Shown: positions 44,620-57,290 of the stretch, in pieces
How positions within the stretch are numbered: the stretch's first letter is position 1
Layout of the letters: each line of letters opens with the position of its first letter
Origin: Danio rerio
Taxonomy: Eukaryota > Chordata > Actinopteri > Cypriniformes > Danionidae
NCBI RefSeq assembly: GCF_049306965.1
Contig: NC_133196.1
Span: 17,235,001-17,299,000, forward strand
Reading direction: 5' to 3'
Length of the DNA: 64,000 bases
Program-made: the position numbers and the translations under genes
Notes under the pieces: model-generated
Seen by the model: the letters and a program-made list of their open reading frames with translations, nothing else
Told to the model about the DNA's origin: nothing
Databases searched by the model: none

Positions 44620-46439
44620 GTGAGTCGACAGTTTTCCTCCATCCGCGTGCATGCAGTTTCTCGCGTGTTGTGAAAGCGAACTGAACTGGCACGGCCCTAT
44701 TGGGGTAGCAGACAGTTTATTTAGACGTTTGATATAAGATATACTTTGTAATAATCGATGTTTACACGCGTGTCTGCTATGGGTAGTCGTGTTTTTGACG
44801 CTTTGATGAAATGTTGCATTACCTTTGTGTATATTTTGTTAAAATATAAAAAGCAAGTGGATGTGCATGCATGAGACTTCAGGTGAGGCGCACAAATATT
44901 GGGTAAAATATGAGCGTGCGCACTCACGCGCTTTACTTTTCCTGGAAATTCCTGGAAATATGAGCATATAAAGTCACTAATTCCATTATATGATTGATGA
45001 TTCAGATATTTATTATAAATTTTGATTAGACTTGTTATTTGGTATTGTATTTCGCTTTGTTTAGCGTTTTAATCAGTTTTTGTGTTGTTTATGTGCTTTT
45101 AATCATAGCCTACTTATAAAACCGATTAGTATTTCATTAATGCTAGTGGAAAACCTTTTTTTTATTCGTAGAAGTGGACATTTTCTGACACACCCCCTTC
45201 AGGCTGTTATTTTGCACAATATGACAGAAAGATGCTGTTTATAATTGCAATTGCAAAAGGTGTTGTGTATTTCTGTCATGTCCATCTAGTATGTGAACTG
45301 TTGAAATCTATATCAATCCACTCTGTTAACAAATCGTTATTTAAGATGAATCTTTTTGATGATTTGTGTGAACTGGTTCAAAAATCTATAAGAATCTTGG
45401 TCAGTCTGAATTAAGCTTGAATCAACACCTTTTACTAATTATTGAGATCAGCACCTATTACTAAGCATTACTGAACAAATGTGTTTCTTTCTCACACAAG
45501 AACTGATAAACAACCACATGACTAAATTGTAAAATTGGTCCAAAATAATAGAACCACTTTAAAGTTTAAATGTTAACACAACATAGTTAAGTTGTTGTTT
45601 ACAACTTTATTGCATGACTAAATCACGAAAGCAAGATGCAGGATAAAAAAAAATAAAACACATAACCACAAATTTACAATAGGCACATTACCTACATTCT
45701 ACTGTGTTTGAACCGGCTCTTTTAAACGAGCTGTTCAAAGGAACCGATTCCCTGTTCATTTAAGCTTCCAATAACTGGACTTGTTTTGAGGTAGTAGTCG
45801 TGTCATATAGCCTATCCTCCCTCCATGGCAAAGAACATAGTGTACTTTTGAATAAGAGAAGAGAGAGGTTCTGTTGAAATACTCAGACTCTAGTTTTCAT
45901 AAATGAATAAAATAAAGAAATTTGTGTATTTTTATATGTAAGATATTTTGTGTACCACCAGAATAGAGAGATCAAAACCCACACATTACTGTATTTGATT
46001 TGTTATCACATACATGTTAGTGTATATGTGTTATTTCCATGTTATAGTTAACTATTTTTACAGTCTCCATAAAATGTTAACATATTCGTTTTGCATTGCT
46101 TAACTTTATTTCCAAGTTTTTTGTTTGCTTTCTGGTCTTTTCCCTTTTGACCAAACCAGTTCAATCCAGTCAGCCTCCCCTCAGAAACACATTTTTCACA
46201 CACAGCCTCTTGTTTTTATGGGAACAGCGTCTCTCCACTGCCTCTGAGGTCCTCTTACAATAATTATCTGTCACTCTAGTTTGACTTGTCAGCTTTCAAT
46301 TTGAGATTTTCGAAATTTGCATAATGTTAGAACTTACCTGATAAGAAGTTAGAAATTAGATTAGTTAGAAATTCACCTAATAAGTGAGGATGCATGAAGG
46401 TTGCGTTTAGAAATTAAAAGTTTTTTTTTAGGTTGTGTT

Positions 46440-46700
46440 AGAAAGTGACCAAAATCTAATGTCAGGCGAAGATCTTAAACCAGCGTCATATTGACATCAA
46501 ATACTGACATTTATTCGTCAGGTAGGGCAACCAAAATCCAACATCTAATAGACGTCATAGTTGTAACGTCCTGACAACATCAAGCTGTAACATCATTAGA
46601 TGTTGATACTTGGTTGATTTTAGGTTGGAAGTTGGACATTGACGTCAGCCTGACTCTGGGTTCTGAGGTCAACCTGATTTTCTTTCCAAGCAAAATGCAA
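46440..46700. repeat. Dispersed repeat rich in AACATC/GACGTC motifs
   Basis: Repeated and partly inverted words: AATGTCAGG, GACATCAAAT, AACATCTAATAGACGTCATA, ATTAGATGTTGAT, ATTGACGTCAGCCTGAC, GAGGTCAACCTGA. This resembles a decayed MITE with internal repeats; ends not defined. Confidence 0.45.
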
Positions 46701-47099
46701 CATCCCCTCGGCATTGGCATCCGTCATCAATGACATGCATCTAAACAGTCTCTGGGCCAATGTGTGTAAAGATTTTGGACATTTTCTTGGAACATTTTAA
46801 TGCTTCCAAAAAGTTTGCCGCAATTATAAATCGCCCATTTCTTGAGGTAGTTCATTATGATGTGATTTACTTTCTATGTGTGATTTGATTGGACAGGAAT
46901 TGCATGCTTGTTTTTTCTATAATCCCTATATAGACAGGACAAAATAATGTAGTGACTGCAGGTTGAAGGAAGATAAGTTAAAGTAAAAGTACTGATACAG
47001 CACCAAAAATGAACTAAGTGTAGTAAATTACAATTTCTGAGAAAAACAACTCAATTGTAGTAATTTGATTATTTGTAATTTCTTACTTTACACCACTGA

Positions 47100-47299
47100 A
47101 ATTCTGTTGTGTTTTGCTAATCATTTGTCACAAACCTGTTTAAGTTTTTTTTTTCTGTTGAACACAAAAATGTAAAGAAATAATATGGAAGTCAATGGTT
47201 AGGTTTCTAATGTTTTTCATAATAACTATTTTTGTGTTTAGCAGAAGAAAGAAACTCATAAAGGTTTGAAACCAGTGATTAAATTATGACTTTTTACTC
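47100..47299. mobile_element. Hairpin MITE half, Angel-like
   Basis: Contains TTCTGTTGAACACAAAAATG, TATGGAAGTCAATGG and AGCAGAAGAAAGAAACTCAT with GGTTTGAAACCAGTGA. Words of this type are typical of the zebrafish Angel foldback element. A related hairpin is at 48632-48775. Confidence 0.55.
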
Positions 47300-47309
47300 A
47301 CTATTTACT

Positions 47310-48621
47310 AGTGGTGTAATGGATTACAAATCTCACAGTTCGGATCACATGTTCTTTAGTCATGGATCTGACTATTGTTCGGGTCAACCAAAAAAGGTGA
47401 GGAGACAAATGTAATTTGCTTTCCATTTATTACAGAAACACTACTTCAAGAAACATAGTTTTTTTTAATAAAATGATATAAAATAAAAATAAATTGTAAG
47501 ATATTGCTGGTGATATGGCAAAAATGCAATCTTGATCATTATTTTCCATATTGAATGATAATGATATATATTTTGACATAAGCTGTTAAATGCTTCCAGG
47601 TTTAAAAGAATACCCCAACAATGACCGAAACCACAAAAATAAGAGGGTCCATTAAATAGCATATAATCTCTAATATCAACACATTTTTCGATTCCCATTA
47701 TTGCACATTTCTGCTGTGTGAATGGTTCTTAGATCTTTAAAGAGTAAAAATGTGCAGTGCTAATCATTGTTATTGACATACATTTCATCGCGATTCGATA
47801 TAATATAGTTTATCGGCCCAGCCCTATTGTAAAATATTCAGTACTGTGAAAAATTCACTGTTACTGCTACTGTTGCTGATAATGCTAAATGTAGAAATCT
47901 AACATTTTTTTCTCATTTTCAATAAATTATTAAAAGTTTCACTCATAAAACTTATGTTTCATTGCTAGATGGATCATTTTTGAAGAATTATTCAGTGGCA
48001 TTTTTTAGATTGCTGGTTGTCGCCACCAATTGGTTAAACATTGTAAATGTTGCCTACAACTTTTATTTTTGAACGTCAAGTTAAATGTATATGACGGTGA
48101 TTTAAATCTTTACCATAAACATTGGTGGTTTTATCTAAACTATAAGCTGTTCTCCCAGTACTTCTGTGTTATTTGACTGTAACTTCATTACTAACTCAAA
48201 AGACTAAAGACGGAATCTCTTTCTTGATTTTTGCATTTTTCAAACGCAGATTTGAATGCAGCAGTTCAAAGGATTAATAAACAAATCACCATCATTTATC
48301 ATTTATGTTGCATAGGTGTTGAGATCCTGACCTTTTAATGATTAATCGTACTGCTTACACTGCATTAAAGCAGGCTAAAACACACCACATCTCAAATACC
48401 TACCACAACTTCTTCCACCATCATTATATTTTACATGAAAGCCTAAATGCTTTCATACATGTGATTTAAATCACGCAAGACGCGATCTTTCTGTGATCGT
48501 TATTTTAAATTCAGGATTAATCTATCAGAAAAAAAAGTATTAAACAGCAGCTCACGTGTGTTCCGAACTGTGGGTTGTGATCCGTACAAACCACGGATCA
48601 ACTGTGATCTGTTACACCTTT
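47310..48621. mobile_element. hAT-like element inserted between Angel-like hairpins
   Basis: Left AGTGGTGTAATGGATTACAA with CACAGTTCGGATCAC; right end GTGATCTGTTACACCTTT, preceded by GTTCCGAACTGTGGGTTGTG. These are inverted. ACTATTTACT flanks both sides (47300-47309, 48622-48631), consistent with a hAT-type duplication of 8 or so bases. The interior contains a second decayed element, 47480-47826, ending CGCGATTCGATATA...CGGCCCAGCCCTA. No intact transposase. Confidence 0.65.
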
Positions 48622-48631
48622 ACTATTTACT

Positions 48632-48775
48632 CACTGGTTTCAAACCTTTATTAGTTTCTTTCTTCTGCTGAACACAAATAAGGTTTTATTGAAAAATAAA
48701 ATATATTATAATATAACTCTTTTGTGTTCAGCAGAAGAAAGAAACACAAAGATTTGAAGCCAGTGATTAAATGAA
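48632..48775. mobile_element. Hairpin MITE, Angel-like, second part
   Basis: Left arm TCACTGGTTTCAAACCTTTA and TTTCTTTCTTCTGCTGAACA; right arm TGTTCAGCAGAAGAAAGAAA and TTTGAAGCCAGTGA. The arms pair over about 45 bp around an AT-rich loop. Confidence 0.75.
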
Positions 48776-49959
48776 GAGTAAATTTACATTTTTGGCAGAT
48801 CTATCTCTTTAAAAACGTGTTTTGCTTTGTCTTTATAATCTACATCCTTGATTTTGCTGAGTCAAAATAAGTGTTAATTAACCATGAGAAAGAGGCATTG
48901 CCCTCATAACTGTTTTTGTGCGTGACTGCTAATTCTACTTGACACTGTGAGAAATTGAAAGAAGGAGCTCATTTGTTATGTAAGAATAGCCACAGTCACG
49001 TTCGCACTCGCTCATTACTGTCCACTATCGTGTGTTACAGCCAGCAGTTCTGTGGTTAGGCCAGATGACTAGGTCTTTGTATTGTCATAGCTGCTTGTTT
49101 TTTATACGAGGAAGACTTATGGATGAGCTGGACTTCACTTCCACATGCAGTGTCTGTAATGCACTAATAACACCCCCTGCTGATTTCGGCCTGGGATTTA
49201 TTAAGCTAATTGGCTTTACCTGCTCTGCTTGCGTGATACTACAACAGTGGCAGGAATAGATTCACAAGCTCTCAGTGAACTGTGGTTGTGGATCCAGGAT
49301 ATGAAGGGGTTTCAGATCACTAGCTTTCGCCTCAGTAGGGGGTTGCCTTTTGGCCAGAAGGAGACCACTGGTATTTCGGAAGGCTGGACTCCATATGTCT
49401 TTAGTTGCAAGCAAGTAGTGTGAGTTTTCAAAAGCCATATAAATCTGGAGACCTGGAGTTGGAAAACAGTTCACACTATCACTTTTTTTTTTAGATATTT
49501 TACATATCTATATATTTTTTCTTTTTCAAAATGTCTAATGTCATTGAAAAACAAATAATAAAAAAAAATACTTTTAGCATTTTAGGCTCTTTATCATCTT
49601 TTTCTTGTTTGCACTTTTTTTTTGTAAAAATTACCTGAAATATTGTTTGATAAAATCGTATATTATTATATTTTTTTATTCACATTAAAAGATTAAAAAA
49701 ACAATCGTTTAGCCATGGCGATCATACATTTGGGGTCACATGTACAGTGAATTTTCTTTTATTCAGTTGCAATTCACATGCGTCAGGAATTCTGCTTGAG
49801 GGTGAATGAGTTTTCTAAATATTTTACAACCGGTTCAGGACAGGTTGGTTGCATGGATTCATTATGTTCGCTAACAGAAACCTGCTTTAAGTGGAAAGTG
49901 AATTCTGTGAAGCCTCAATGAGCAATGGACCCATTTTACCCATAATATTTCAACAGTTC

Positions 49960-50640
49960 AGGGTTCATGTGGTCCTGGAAAACCTGGAAAAGTCATGAAA
50001 TTTAAAAAAAGGCTTTTCCAGACCTGGAAAAGTTTTGAAAAAACAAATAAACCCAAAATGTTTTGGAAAAGTCATGAAAATTTGTTTAACAGTTGTCTTT
50101 GTACTTGAATATATTTGAGATGATAAAATTGGGTACATTTTAAATAAAATGAAATTGAGCTGTCCGTCCCTTTTACGTGACATTCTTTGTGTGGGGCAAA
50201 CTTTGCAACCTTCAGTTGCAAAAGTAATAACTTCAAAAATGAAAAGCAGTTTCAGCTTCGCTTCTTTTTCCCTAACTTTCACAGTAATTCAAGATGCATT
50301 GTGAGTGTCATGTCCAGAAACAATCTTTAACTGCAGAGGTAAGATACTGCGGATGCTAATGGCTAATTTATACTAATCTCACAAGCCAATATTTCTAACA
50401 TTTTCGCACAGACAGCAAGATACTTTCTGAAAACTATTTACCAGATATAAAAATAAATATAATCTACATTGATTGTCACATATTTTTTGATATGCTGTAA
50501 TAAATTTGAACGTGAATGTTTTCTTATTTACTACATGTATGTAGACATTTCATGAAACACTAAACAAAATCATTAATATTTACCTGACAGTTTTGGAAAA
50601 GTCAAGGAATTTTAGTAGTAAAAATGTGTATTAACTCTTG
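49960..50640. repeat. Dispersed repeat with CCTGGAAAAG motifs
   Basis: GGTCCTGGAAAACCTGGAAA, AAGTCATGAAATTTAAA, TTTTCCAGACCTGGAAAAGT and, near 50590, TTTTGGAAAAGTCAAGGAAT. This resembles a common zebrafish interspersed element. Ends uncertain. Confidence 0.5.
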
Positions 50641-51934
50641 ACAGTTTTACTACACCTCTGAATAACCTCTGAACTGTAGTCCTGGTTTGTACCTTTAATT
50701 ATTTGAACTCTTTATTTAAAATTACTGTATGTGTACATGACTAAATGAATGAAATTCTCTGTGCATTCTATCAGAGTATTTGCCTGCTACCTAGCACAGT
50801 CTGTACGTTCTGCACTGAGAACAGTCATTGAGTGCACATGCAGGGAGCCCCAGTAGTTTTTTTCCCTGCTTTTTCCTGTACACCGCTGTTATGCAACATG
50901 CTACTGCACAATGTGCTATTGATGTTTTTTTTCCTTTTAGATTAGTTTTATCCTTTGAGAAAATGCTTGTCGCTATTACATCTATACATTTAAAAGATCT
51001 CGAAATTGCACAGTTCTTAATACCAAAGTACAAAAAAAGATACAATATAATTAATATATACAAATTAAACTTGCTGTGCTTAAGTATAGTCTTCACTTAT
51101 GAAGATTAAACTTGATTTGTTTCTTATTGAAGCTACAGAAATGATTCAGTCAAGAGCCGTGAAAGATTTTTGTCTTTGTTATTTGATTAATAATTATAAA
51201 CAGTCTGCGACAGGAATATAGTGCAGTCACTTGAAGAGCCACACGGGTCCAATTTACTTGCCCTTTCATTCAGAATGCTTTATGCTCCTTTTCTTCTTTA
51301 TTGCATAACAAACAAGGGTTAATGTAAGTAATCACTAAGGGCTTCATATTGACATCTTGATATTTGATTATTTAGGTGCACGACTTGAGATAAAAGATGA
51401 CTTTATACATGTATGTTTTGTGAGGCTGAGCGCACGCACAACAGCACAAGCTTTCAAACTTTTTCACACAATAACATGAATATAAATCACTTACATTTCA
51501 ATAAATGAAGAACGTCCCATGCTGCAAAAAGTTTTGTTTCATGATTTCACTGATTTCTAAATTTCCAAGCTTCACAGAGGAACAAATGCTGGAAAATGCT
51601 TGACTAATGTTTTTGTCATAATCATTGGAGGCTGAAATCAAATTGAATTTTGATTATTAGTACAGCCCTACTTTAGATGATGCATTAATGAAGTGTTATT
51701 TTGATTTTTGCTTAACATGCATTTATGTGACTCAAAAGAGCATTTAATAAGCAACATTTCTCTTGTTTTGTTAGATATTTTAGCTGGGTAATGCAAATGA
51801 GGATTAGGGTTAAGTTCATGTCCTAATAGTGTTTTTAGCAGAGTGGGACACATATGTGACTGTCAACAGCTCAAAAAAAAGTGTTTTGGTGTTTCGTGAC
51901 CCTTTAAAAGGCAGGACTAAGGAGATAAGTCACT

Positions 51935-53320
51935 GAATCTGAATCTTAATTCTGCATCACTTCCTGTTTTAAGAAATACCTTCATCTGATATCCCATAAT
52001 CCTCCTGAGCAATCCATTTCTGACAGTTAAGCTAAAATTATTAACAAGGCATCCCAAAGCTGCATATGGGTGTCAATCTGTGTGTAAATTGATGTTTTTG
52101 ACCAGCCTTTTTCAAAATTTGATGACATTTTTACAGAGAACTCGTTATTGTAATCAGGAAATACTTCTTTTGGTTATAACATAAGCTCTCTGTTTTATGG
52201 TTTGTGATTAAATCATTGTGTTCATTTAGAAGTCTGTCTGAAATCAGTTTTATGGGGTGTCTTTGTTCACGAACACTGCCATAGGGCAGAGTCAAAGCTG
52301 CTTAAGCTTTTGGATGCAGCCACTATTAATGTGCCAAAACATGCTAACAGCCTTCTGATGTTTGTTTACATATTAAAAGTGTTCTTAAATATGCTAGCAG
52401 CATGCTAAAATATGCTAGATGATACTATATGCTCTAGAACTGGTTTGTTTATCTTAATATTTTTGTGAATTCTGATCAGAAAGTGAAGAACAAGCCTAAG
52501 CCAACCTTTTCAGGGTAATGTTTGCTTGTTTAGCTATACATTATATATACATACATATTTAAAGAAAAAGACAATATTGATCATTGCTTCTATTGACTGA
52601 TACATATTTAAAAGTACCTAAAAACTAGCCTACAACGTAAATATGTTTTTGTTAGTAAATTGCTACTACATTCTAGATAGTATGCTAAAGTTTTCTAGTA
52701 GCAATGTGTTAAAAGATGGTAGCAATGTTCTAAACCATAGCAACTTAATAAAATAGGCTTGCAAAATGTGGTATTAGCATGCTAAAACCATGTTAGTAGC
52801 ATGCCAACTGGGTCTGAAAGCTCCAAAACGCTTCCTTCTGAGTTAGCATTTAAAGAGGGGAAGGCATTAAAGTACTCTGAATACAAATTCTCCTTCACTT
52901 TCTGTTTTAGGAGATATTTTCATCTAATATCCCACAATTGTGCAATCCATTTCTGACAGTTAGGCTGTAGAAATGAACACGGCATCCCAAAGCAGCTCAT
53001 CTGTGTGTAAATATAGGCTTTTGAGAAGTTAGTATTGTAGTAAGGAAATACTTCTTTTGGTTATAACAAAAGTTTTCTATTTAGTGGTACATGATTAAAT
53101 CATCATGTTTTTTTCAGAAGTCTTTGTTCACTAACACTGCCTGATGGGGCAGCATGGCAACAAGTCAGCTGCTTAAGCTTTCAGATGCAGCCACTATTAA
53201 TGTGCCAAAACATAATAACAGCCTCCTGATGTTTGTTTATTTAAAGGGTTCTTAAATATGCTAGCAACATGCTAAAACATGCTAGCAAAATGATACAGTA
53301 TGCTCTAAAACTTTGGTGTC
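51935..53320. repeat. Local direct duplication of about 480 bp
   Basis: 51935-52440 and 52862-53320 share, in order, TTCATCTGATATCCCA/TTCATCTAATATCCCA, CAATCCATTTCTGACAGTTA, GGCATCCCAAAGC, GGAAATACTTCTTTTGGTTA, TGCAGCCACTATTAATGTGC, CTTAAATATGCTAGCA and TATGCTCTA. The offset is about 925 bp. Both ends contain CATGCTAAAA/ATGCTAG words, also scattered at 52670-52810. Confidence 0.8.
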
Positions 53321-54699
53321 AAAGCTATCACAAATGTTTTTTGTGAATTTTGTCTTACTATGATTATGATGCTAGTAAGTTGGTGCCAGCGCCCAGCGGT
53401 GCGCCCCTCTGGCACATGTAAAGAGTTCCTGCATTCCACTGGAACAATGCCGGATGTGATTGGAGGGTTTGGTGGCTGGTTGGGTTTATGTTGCTCAAGG
53501 CTGTTGTGTATGACTGTGTGGGTGTGCTCGCATGGATGGATGTAATATTGACTTTTTTATATGTGTGTTGTGTCCTTGAATGCCATACTGCAACAAAGGA
53601 AGAACATTGCAGTTTTAATGTCTGTCGCACAAAAGTATTTAATTTTATAGATCACACCAGTTAAAGTTTAACAGTTTTAGTTGTTTTTGATACATTTTTG
53701 TTTAGTTCTGCAGGTTTATCTTTGGATGTTTATCTCTGGTTTTCTACCTAGACTTGCTTTAGTACTGTTTATTAATCCTTGTGGCAGAATCAGAACTCAA
53801 ATAGCTTCAGGTTCAGTGGCTCTTTTGGTGTTTCTTAAATGGTTTGTCATTTATCAACACAATTGTGAATCATGGAGTTTAAGTGTATAATGAAACAAAT
53901 AATGATAGGAACAGGTATTTTTAAAGTTTTAATGGATTGTTGGAATTTCATTGTATCAGTTGACGAAGATTTGAATTATCATCATTCACATGTTATTTTC
54001 CTGTACAATGGAGATTATGCTTTTGCAGGTTGAGGAAATAATAAAAATTATTATGTTGTTAACTGTATTGAAACGAAAATGAGAATATTTTTATATTTTT
54101 ATATTCTCAGAATATTTGTATGTTGAATAGTCATCTAACAAATTATGTAATTACTGAAATAATAGGGTGGCGTGAGAAGATTGTGTCATGCAGGATGGCA
54201 TTGTGTTTTGTATTTCCTGCAAATGTAAAATAAAACTATATAAAGTAGTTATTTAATGAGTGTGAATCATGGCCTTCTCAGGTTTAGTGGATGTAAAAAA
54301 ATTTTAAGTAAAAAAAAAACAGAAGTCTATTACAGGTCCCCACAAAGAGGTGTGTATGTGTGTATGCGGGCTACTGTTCGGTCTGTTTGTCAGCATGACA
54401 CAGATAGTTGTTGATAGCAGGGGGATTCATTGAGGCCAGCTGAGGATGGACAGCAGCCAACTGTTCAGGATACTGTCTGCTCTGTTTGAGCAGAGAATGC
54501 CTTTTTATGAATTAGGGTTTTGTCTCAGCTTTGTTTGGTTAAATGTGATGCTTGTTTTTGTTGGATTTTATTATTTTTTTCAAATCAAAGTTTAGGAAAT
54601 AGATTTGTAGTTTTTGTAGTAAAATCCAATTTTTTTTTTCAAAATTTTGCATCTCATTAGAGATATAGTGTTAACTTTATGTCAATAACAATGATAAGC

Positions 54700-55535
54700 T
54701 CAGGACTTTTTTACTCTGTTGATCGAAAAGCCAATCACACAGCAGAAATGTGCAACAATGGAAATCTAAAAGAGTGTTAATATTATAGATGTACCAAATT
54801 TTCGGCCACAAAAATTTATTGGCTAAAAAATATGTCATGCGATTTAATAGACCCTCAAATTTTTGCGGATTCATTGTTGGGATACTCTCCTAAATCTGGA
54901 AGTTTTAACAACTAATACCGAGATGTATATCATTATCGTACAATATGGTAAGTAATTACAGAGATTGCATTTTTGCTAGGGCTGTGCGATGGGGAAAATA
55001 TCTAATTTCATTTTTTTTTACCAATATTGTGATTGCAATTTGATTTGCGACTTAATTTTGTAGTCAAGCTTCAGCTCAATAATCTGTAAGTCGTGGCAAC
55101 AATTCTGCGCCAGCTCTTAAAAATGATCTGGTTTTGTTTGGTGTCTGTGACTTCAAAACCAAAATATTCCCATATTACCGATGCCCGTTTTTCTTTTTTT
55201 TTTTATATCAATTTGTCTATTAATGCTTCTGAAGCAGGAGATGCCATTGTTCCACTTGTCAGCGCGTTCCTGTTTGTTTTTTTTGTTTTTAATGTAGGCG
55301 TTCCTCATAGTTCGGTTGCGCAATTCTAATTGGGCAGAGCGATAGCGTACTCACTTAATTGGCTAGTAAAACTTACACACAGATGGCCGTCACATATTTG
55401 GTCTGGGCGATGGAAATTTAAAAATACATGTCATGTCACAGCCTCTTGCGATTAGCTAATCACAACATTATAAATTGTGATTCAATTTCGATTAATCGCA
55501 CAGCCCTAATTTTTTAAATATCGGCCAGCCCTACT
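54700..55535. mobile_element. Nested hAT-like elements
   Basis: The outer, decayed copy (54700-54975 and 55509-55535) has CAATCACACAGCAGAAATGT, TTTTCGGCCACAAAA and an end ATCGGCCAGCCCTA. It resembles 9605-9995 and 47582-47826. The inner element, 54978-55507, interrupts it. Confidence 0.6.
54978..55507 (-). mobile_element. hAT element with BED-finger remnant, second copy
   Basis: Ends AGGGCTGTGCGAT and ATCGCACAGCCCTA are good inverted copies. On the minus strand the ATG at 55247 opens MASPASEALIDKLI, followed in another frame by ASVIWEYFGFEVTDTKQNQI and a degenerate KSWRRIVAT, aligning with the BED finger in 12057-12912. The second cysteine of the finger is W here. Broken and shorter than the first copy. 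Confidence 0.72.
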
Positions 55536-55939
55536 TGAGCTTGATATCTTAAGCTATGCACATTCAAGCATGTAAATATATCTGATTATAATTTTTTTGT
55601 ATTTAAATTGATTTAATGACATTATTAATTTCAATGTGTTTGCAGTGGCTGCTCAGTGTTGGCTTCTGGATTTCTGACAGATAGATTATTCATTGTAACT
55701 TAACATTTATTTTTTCATCAACTTCTCTGGCTTCCACTGATTTATGATTCCACTGATTTATGATTTATGATTCCAATCAATCATTTATTGTTTCATAAAC
55801 CTCCTTTCATTCAATATAACGGTAAAGATTTTGAATTCTACTGATTGATTAGTGGCTATAGAGCAAATAAGACATAAAGTGGCCATAATCCAGTGGCCGA
55901 ATAGCATCGTTATTACTGACACAGCAATAATTGTTAGCT

Positions 55940-56235
55940 TTTAAAAGACGTCTAATAGATGTCTAAACATAGTCATCTTGGCTTAAACAAGGCTAAATTT
56001 TGGTGTGGGTAAAAATCTAATACACACTTACAAGAATAGGCCAAAACTAGTCATCAAATAAACAGAAATGAATGGCTACACATATCAAGTCTGTCTAATC
56101 TGTCTATTTGACGACTAGACTTGTTTTAGGCTATACTTGGATGTCTATTATATTTTTACTGACAGCCCAAGTTTAGCCTTGTTTTAGCCAAGCTGTCTAC
56201 GTTTGGATATCTATTAGATGTCTATTAAACACAAA
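55940..56235. mobile_element. Foldback MITE
   Basis: Left arm GACGTCTAATAGATGTCTAA, CTTGGCTTAAACAAGGCTAA; right arm TTAGCCTTGTTTTAGCCAAG, GGATATCTATTAGATGTCTA. A second inner pair is AACTAGTCATCAAATA and TATTTGACGACTAGAC. Nearly the whole 296 bp is self-complementary. Confidence 0.8.
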
Positions 56236-56509
56236 ACTGTTTGCAGGGGATGGACACAAATGAGGACTTTGAAGACCTTGAAAGTTCTGCACAAAGCATT
56301 GCATGATGAAACATTTTTAAACTGTGCACAATTTGTAGCAAGTAATCAAATGCTTTAAGGCATTCTAATTACCCAGAAGTAACCCAGCAATGAGTTGAAG
56401 AGCCAAAAAAACTTATTTAAAATCCATTCATTCCTTTCGTGGTACAGATAATTCTCAGAACATGTTTTTTATATATTCTCAGAACAGTGATATATTCAAA
56501 TAAGATTTT

Positions 56510-56600
56510 TCTCTCTCTCTCTCTCTCTTTCTCTCTCTCCCTCTCCCTCCCTCCGTCTCCCTCCCTCCCTCTGTCTCCCTCCCTCTCTCCCTCCCTCCCT
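56510..56600. repeat. Polypyrimidine tract, (CT)n with CCCT blocks
   Basis: About 90 nt of almost pure C and T on the + strand, followed by TGTG/TATG-type repeats to about 56665. Confidence 0.93.
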
Positions 56601-57035
56601 TTGTATACACATGTATACATGTATGTGTGTGTAGTGTATATATGTGTGTGTGTTTATGCGTATACACAATTGCACTCTGGGTGGTTATTTTCTGTGTAAT
56701 GTGTTGTATGTAATTGTTTCTAAAAATCTATCTTAAAGGTGTAAATGCTGAAACAATATGGTAACATAAACAGCATATGGTAACCTCTTACATAAAAAGT
56801 GTTATAAAAAGTTTGGAATTATAAATAACTATTCTCTTCTAAACAGATATTAAAATCATATACAGATGTTTTGTAAATTACTCTAAATACAATTCCTGTG
56901 AAATAAAAGCACATGAGGATGTTTTATTTTTGTATGGTGATAATATTAAAAGATGTGTGATCATGGAAAAATAACAAAATGTCAGATTTGCTGTTGCTTT
57001 ATTTTTTAGTAAGTTCCTTAAAAAAAATGTCAAGA

Positions 57036-57128
57036 ACTCCCTGTGTTCACGTGGGTTTCCTCCGGGTGCTCTGGTTTCCCCCACAAGTCCAAAGACATGT
57101 GTTATGAATGAATGAATGAATGAATGAA
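57036..57128 (+). mobile_element. DANA SINE fragment
   Basis: CACGTGGGTTTCCTCCGGGT, TTTCCCCCACAAGTCCAAAG, ACATGTGTT then a (GAAT)n tail. It is internally deleted and lies 160 bp upstream of the fam169a coding exon. Confidence 0.85.
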
Positions 57129-57290
57129 ATGGCAAGAATTTCATGTTTTTGCTATTATTTTTGGAATGTTGTTTATTTGCAAAGCATTTTGAAAGTAAGT
57201 AGTTAGTGACGAGTTCTGATTAAAAATAAAGTAAGCGATTATAAGAAACCAAATGATGATGTTTGTGTGATCTGTGATCTCTGTATAGGG

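Larger units (their letters stand above)
44622..57288 (+). other. Putative first intron of fam169a
   Basis: About 12.7 kb without supported coding exons if the candidate first exon is right. It contains the repeats listed separately (46440-46700, 47100-48785, 49960-50640, 51935-53320, 54700-55535, 55940-56235, 56510-56600, 57036-57128). Segments 44945-46435, 48790-49955, 50645-51930, 53325-54690 and 56605-57030 show nothing recognised. Confidence 0.4.

Noticed and set aside
53364-53630. 88-codon minus-strand frame in a less AT-rich segment
   Set aside because: No domain, start context or splice sites support it, and the plus-strand frame of similar length overlaps it.
56417-56699. Arg/Glu-rich and Ser/Leu-rich open frames
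   Set aside because: They translate the polypyrimidine tract and its complement.
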